DNA from: Odontesthes bonariensis
Lineage: Eukaryota > Chordata > Actinopteri > Atheriniformes > Atherinopsidae
Assembly (NCBI RefSeq): GCF_027942865.1
Contig: NC_134510.1
Span: 27,583,209-27,647,208 of the forward strand
Direction of reading: 5' to 3'
Length of the DNA: 64,000 bases
Position numbers and translations under genes: made by a program. The notes beneath the pieces were generated by a model. The model was given only the letters and a program-made list of their open reading frames with translations, was not told the DNA's origin and did not search any database. Positions 60,330-64,000 of this stretch are shown here, one piece after another. Numbering within the stretch: position 1 is the stretch's first letter; each line of letters begins with the position of its first letter.

Positions 60330-63300
60330 ATGCGGCCAAAGAGACGGGAACTGGTAAGTATGATATTAAAATCTGGTTACTGACCATCCAGCGTCCCCGG
60401 GCAGTTAACGGTTTTCTGCCAGCTAGCTTAGCTTAGCAACCATTAATGTTAGCTTTGTAATGATAGCTTGCAGGGAGCCCCTTTGTGCAAGAGCAAAATG
60501 GTTTCTTTGTAAAAAATATATATACATACATATGTGTATATATGTATATACAGCTATGATAATATTAAAAAAAAAAAAAAAAAAAACTGTTTCATCATGG
60601 GTATGGTTTTTTTTATGGTGCGAGGTAAAACTAGGGTATCATTAGCTTCCAGCTGTTACGTTACTTAAGAATCAGTATTTTTCTACATGTTTCCTCAATT
60701 TTCGTATTGTGCAATTATATCAATTTGGACATCTTTAAGATTTGCTCATTTGTGCAGTGTGAGTGGCATTGCAGTTTCCAGAAGCGTCATTCTGGCTCTA
60801 AATGTAATGTTGCAGTGTGACCAGTCAGCAAAATAAGAATTGTGCAACCGGGTAGGGGGGTTGCACGGGCCTCAAGAAGCTGTGGGACCGCCAGGATCTC
60901 CATTATAAACTTTACACTGTATCCTGCTGGCATAGTTTACTTGTTTTGTTTGGCAGATCGTATGTCCGATGTTAGAACTGTTATCTAGATGCACACATGA
61001 GTTCATGAAGAATGCTGTTATTTTTGGTGGAAATGTGTTCAAGACCAGCTCCAGATGATTCACTGCCATCTCCTCCTTCCCTTACTTTCAGGCAGTGCCA
61101 GTGATGGCCTCCCCCCTCCCTGTCTCCATCATCGTCCTGGTGTTTCTTCTGCCATCCATGTCACCTGTGTGCCAGGCAGGGGACTGCAAGGGCCACAGGC
61201 AGGTGTTGAGGGGATCACCAGGTTATGTCACAGATGGAGCAGGAAACTACTCTGTCAATGGGAACTGTGAATGGCTTATAAAAGGTAGAATTGATTAGAA
61301 TTGTATGTCATTCTCATGTTGTTTATGAGGTGATGGTCAATTATTTTGGTAGGAGACGGAGATTAATTACACTAATAATCGCCATCTGTTTCTTATTTTT
61401 CAGCGCCCAGCAACAGTCACCGCATCGTCTTGAATTTTACCTTTATGGACACAGAGTGTACGTATGACTACCTGTTTGTGTATGATGGTGACTCCTACCA
61501 GAGCCCTCTGCTTGCCAGTTTGAGTGGCAACACTTTGCCTCAACCCATTGAAGCCAAATCTGGGAAGGTAACTAATTATCACCTCAAGACCTAAACATTT
61601 CATTCTTATTAGCATTTGCAGTCTAACTAAAGCAAATGCTCACTTGTGTTCAATTTTTAATTTCCTCGTTCTAGATGCTTCTTCATCTCTTCAGCGATGC
61701 TAACTACAACCTCCTGGGCTTCAACGCAACGTACACCTTCTCTTTGTGCCCTGGAGCCTGCGGTGGGAATGGCCGCTGTGATTCCTCCACATCCAAGTGC
61801 CACTGTCATCAGGGTTGGGGAGGATCATCTTGTACCACTCCTATGTGTTCCCAGGCCTGTTCTGTGAATGGCCAATGTGACAAGGTGAGATTTAGAAAGG
61901 TGAAGAGTTCACTGAACACTCACGGCGAACTGTGCTCAGCCAAAACGTCGCTCATGTTTCACTGAGAAGACCTCGAGTAAACGAGCGTGTTGTGTGATTT
62001 GATGACAATGAACTTTTTTTTTTCATTTGTTTGTTTTATCTCAGAAAGGAGAATGGTGTCAGTGTAACCCGGGCTTCCTTGGCCACAGCTGCCAGCTTGG
62101 TCTCCGTGACGACAGCGGGGCAGGGCAGTGGTGGCGTGTGAGTGAGGAAAACCCGTATACACCTCCGAGGACGGGTTCTGCTGGCGTTTACCTGCCCTCA
62201 ACTGGAGCCATGTACTTGTTTGGCGGTGAGTGTTGAAATTCAGTGACGCTGTTTCAGTATTTAGAGAACAAACTCAACTTCCATCCACTTTTTTACTCAC
62301 TGATAAGTTACTCGTCTTGCATTCTTTGGTAAAGCTGATGCTGTTTAACACAGTTCATCATTTTAGAATTCTTGTTGTTGTGAGACTTAGATTTTAATCA
62401 ACCATCACACGGACTTCTTTATTTGAGACGTTGTCCGTTTGACAGATACTCTGTTATAGTTTCTGATAGCTGTTTCGGTCGTAAGCAACTATATTTGAGT
62501 ATTACTTTTCATCCCTGTGCAGGATTTGATCTGAACAGAGCTCTTGGTGACTTGATCAAATACAACTTCACATCCAACCAATGGGAAAGCAGGTCCTATG
62601 GTCACTCTCCTGTAAGTGTTTTGTGCTTAAAATGTGCTATCTGGTCTCTGCCTCAGCTTGTAAATAAAGCATTCATAATAATTAGGTTATTTCCTTGCTT
62701 GCCAATGTGATATCTTATTTCCTGATGCTCCCACAGTTATTTTCTTTTTAAGTATGTGGGAAAAAAAATCTCATTATTCAACAACTCTTTGTTTTTCCCC
62801 TTCTTTCTTTCTCTTGCTCATGTTAGGTGGCTCGACACTCTCACACAGCAGTGGAGTATTTGGGTAATATGGTTATCTTTGGAGGAGAGCTAGCCAATGG
62901 CTCCCTTGCCAGTGATGTTTGGATGTACCGGCCGCTCTACGATGACTGGCAACAGCTTGGCTTTTCCAGTTCACGTGGCGCTCCTAAACTGGCTAATCAC
63001 GCCACTGCAGTAGTAGACAGTTACCTATATGTATTTGGTGGTAAGTTTGAAATTACATTTCAGTGTCAATTCAATACTTTATTGTCTCTGTCAGAATAAC
63101 TCAGTTATAAATAACAAGATACATCTTAATACTGGCCCACTACCAACCCATCACAAATATATAGTGTCTTGTTGTCTGTGTTTGGTTTGTCTTTTTCATG
63201 CTTGGAGAAATAAACGTTATCTAAACTTATTTCACAGGTCGCACTGAGGAGGATATGTTTTCATCAACCCTGTATCAGTTCGGTTTGCACGGTTCTGGAC

Positions 63301-64000
63301 GGTGGGAGATAGTTTCAGCCACTGGTGGGAAACCTCCAGCTACCGCAGGCCATTCCATGGTGTTCCACAACCCATCCAGAACACTGTTGGTCTATGGAGG
63401 CCACAGGCCCACCAGTGCCAGGTACACACCTTCTCATGCATTAGAGTGAGACAGTTAACGCTTGAACCTTTCAAACACTTCTTCATTTTGGCACGAACAG
63501 GTGTGACTAGACGTTGCTCATTGTCAGACTGTATCTTTACTATGTTAGTGATTGTAAATTATAAAGGTAATTAGCAGGTGGTTACTCATAACACATTTTC
63601 AATAAGCTGACAATTAGGGTAAAAAAACAACAACAATGTCTGGTTTTTAAGATTTAGTGTGAGGGTGAACAACACCGACGTGTTCCACGTGGAGAGGCGG
63701 TTTTGGACGTCTTTCCGTTCCCATTTTTCAGCGAACGGCCCGAGAGAGAGAGCTTTTCACACCGCCACTGTCATTGGAAACTACATGGTGGTCTATGGTG
63801 AGAATCAAGATTAGCATCACAAATAAAACGCATAACACAAAGCAAACTTTGATCACCGCAGCCTCATCGGTATTTGCCTTGTCTTCCTACCTTTCTCTCC
63901 CAGGAGGGAATGTACATATTCACTACCAAGAGGAAAAGTGCTATGATAAGGAAATCTTCTTTTATCATCTGGGTTGTCACCAGTGGGTTTCCTCTGGGAA
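60330..64000 (+). CDS. megf8: multiple EGF-like domains 8 (partial, runs off right edge)
   Basis: Ten exons read in frame: 60330-60353, 61092-61284, 61404-61567, 61675-61884, 62045-62225, 62523-62611, 62827-63040, 63238-63421, 63652-63797 and 63904 to the edge. After a signal peptide (MASPLPVSIIVLVFLLPSM) comes the CUB domain (AGDCKGHRQVLR, then TECTYDYLFVYDGDS). Two EGF domains follow (CHCHQGWGGSSC, CQCNPGFLGHSC), then the first kelch repeats (RHSHTAVEYLGNMVIFGGE, RAFHTATVIGNYMVVYGG). Wording matches human MEGF8 closely, for example DGAGNYSVNGNCEWLI. MEGF8 is a large single-pass protein that with MGRN1 and MOSMO lowers Smoothened at the membrane and restrains Hedgehog signalling. It sets left-right and limb patterning, and human loss causes Carpenter syndrome 2. 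Exon 1 adds 12 residues (MRPKRRELAVPV) before the methionine of the signal peptide, so either ATG may be used. Confidence 0.95.

Noticed and set aside
1-64000. CRISPR arrays, operons, ribosome binding sites, rRNA and tRNA genes
   Set aside because: The window is vertebrate nuclear DNA. No regularly spaced repeat array and no cloverleaf with A and B boxes was seen.

Overview
The window is vertebrate nuclear DNA from a teleost fish, probably a percomorph. Genes have short GT-AG introns, and most protein matches are to vertebrate immune and developmental genes. The repeats are fish types: an L2-like LINE with a repeated GGCAA tail, hAT and Tc1 relics, MITEs and a PNMA-like Ty3/gypsy element. All names come from reading the translations; no database search was possible.

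Layout, left to right. (1) 1-5.7 kb: the 5' end of pafah1b3 (minus) lies head to head with prr19 (plus). Their first-exon donors are only about 140 bp apart and a perfect RFX-type X-box sits between them. (2) 6.2-9.7 kb: an intact toll-like receptor of the fish TLR11 group (minus). (3) 10.4-19.2 kb: a young Ty3/gypsy element (minus) with two 1.18 kb LTRs. (4) 20.1-20.7 kb: cornifelin (minus). (5) 25-38.5 kb: three CXC chemokine receptor genes. Two are CXCR3 paralogs in opposite orientations that share an intron in TM3. One of these has lost both the DRY and the NPxxY motifs. (6) 38.9-53.7 kb: repeat-rich DNA with no host gene seen. It holds L2-like LINE pieces, a large inverted repeat built from a hAT element nested in a LINE, a Tc1 relic and a fold-back MITE. 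(7) 54.4-58.6 kb: a six-coding-exon TRIM35-like RING/B-box/B30.2 gene with two tandem MITEs in an intron. (8) 60.3-64 kb: the first ten exons of megf8, running off the right edge.

pafah1b3, prr19, megf8 and cnfn are also neighbours on human 19q13.2 (from memory), so this is a conserved vertebrate block. In this fish it carries an innate-immunity set between the conserved genes: one TLR, three chemokine receptors and one TRIM.
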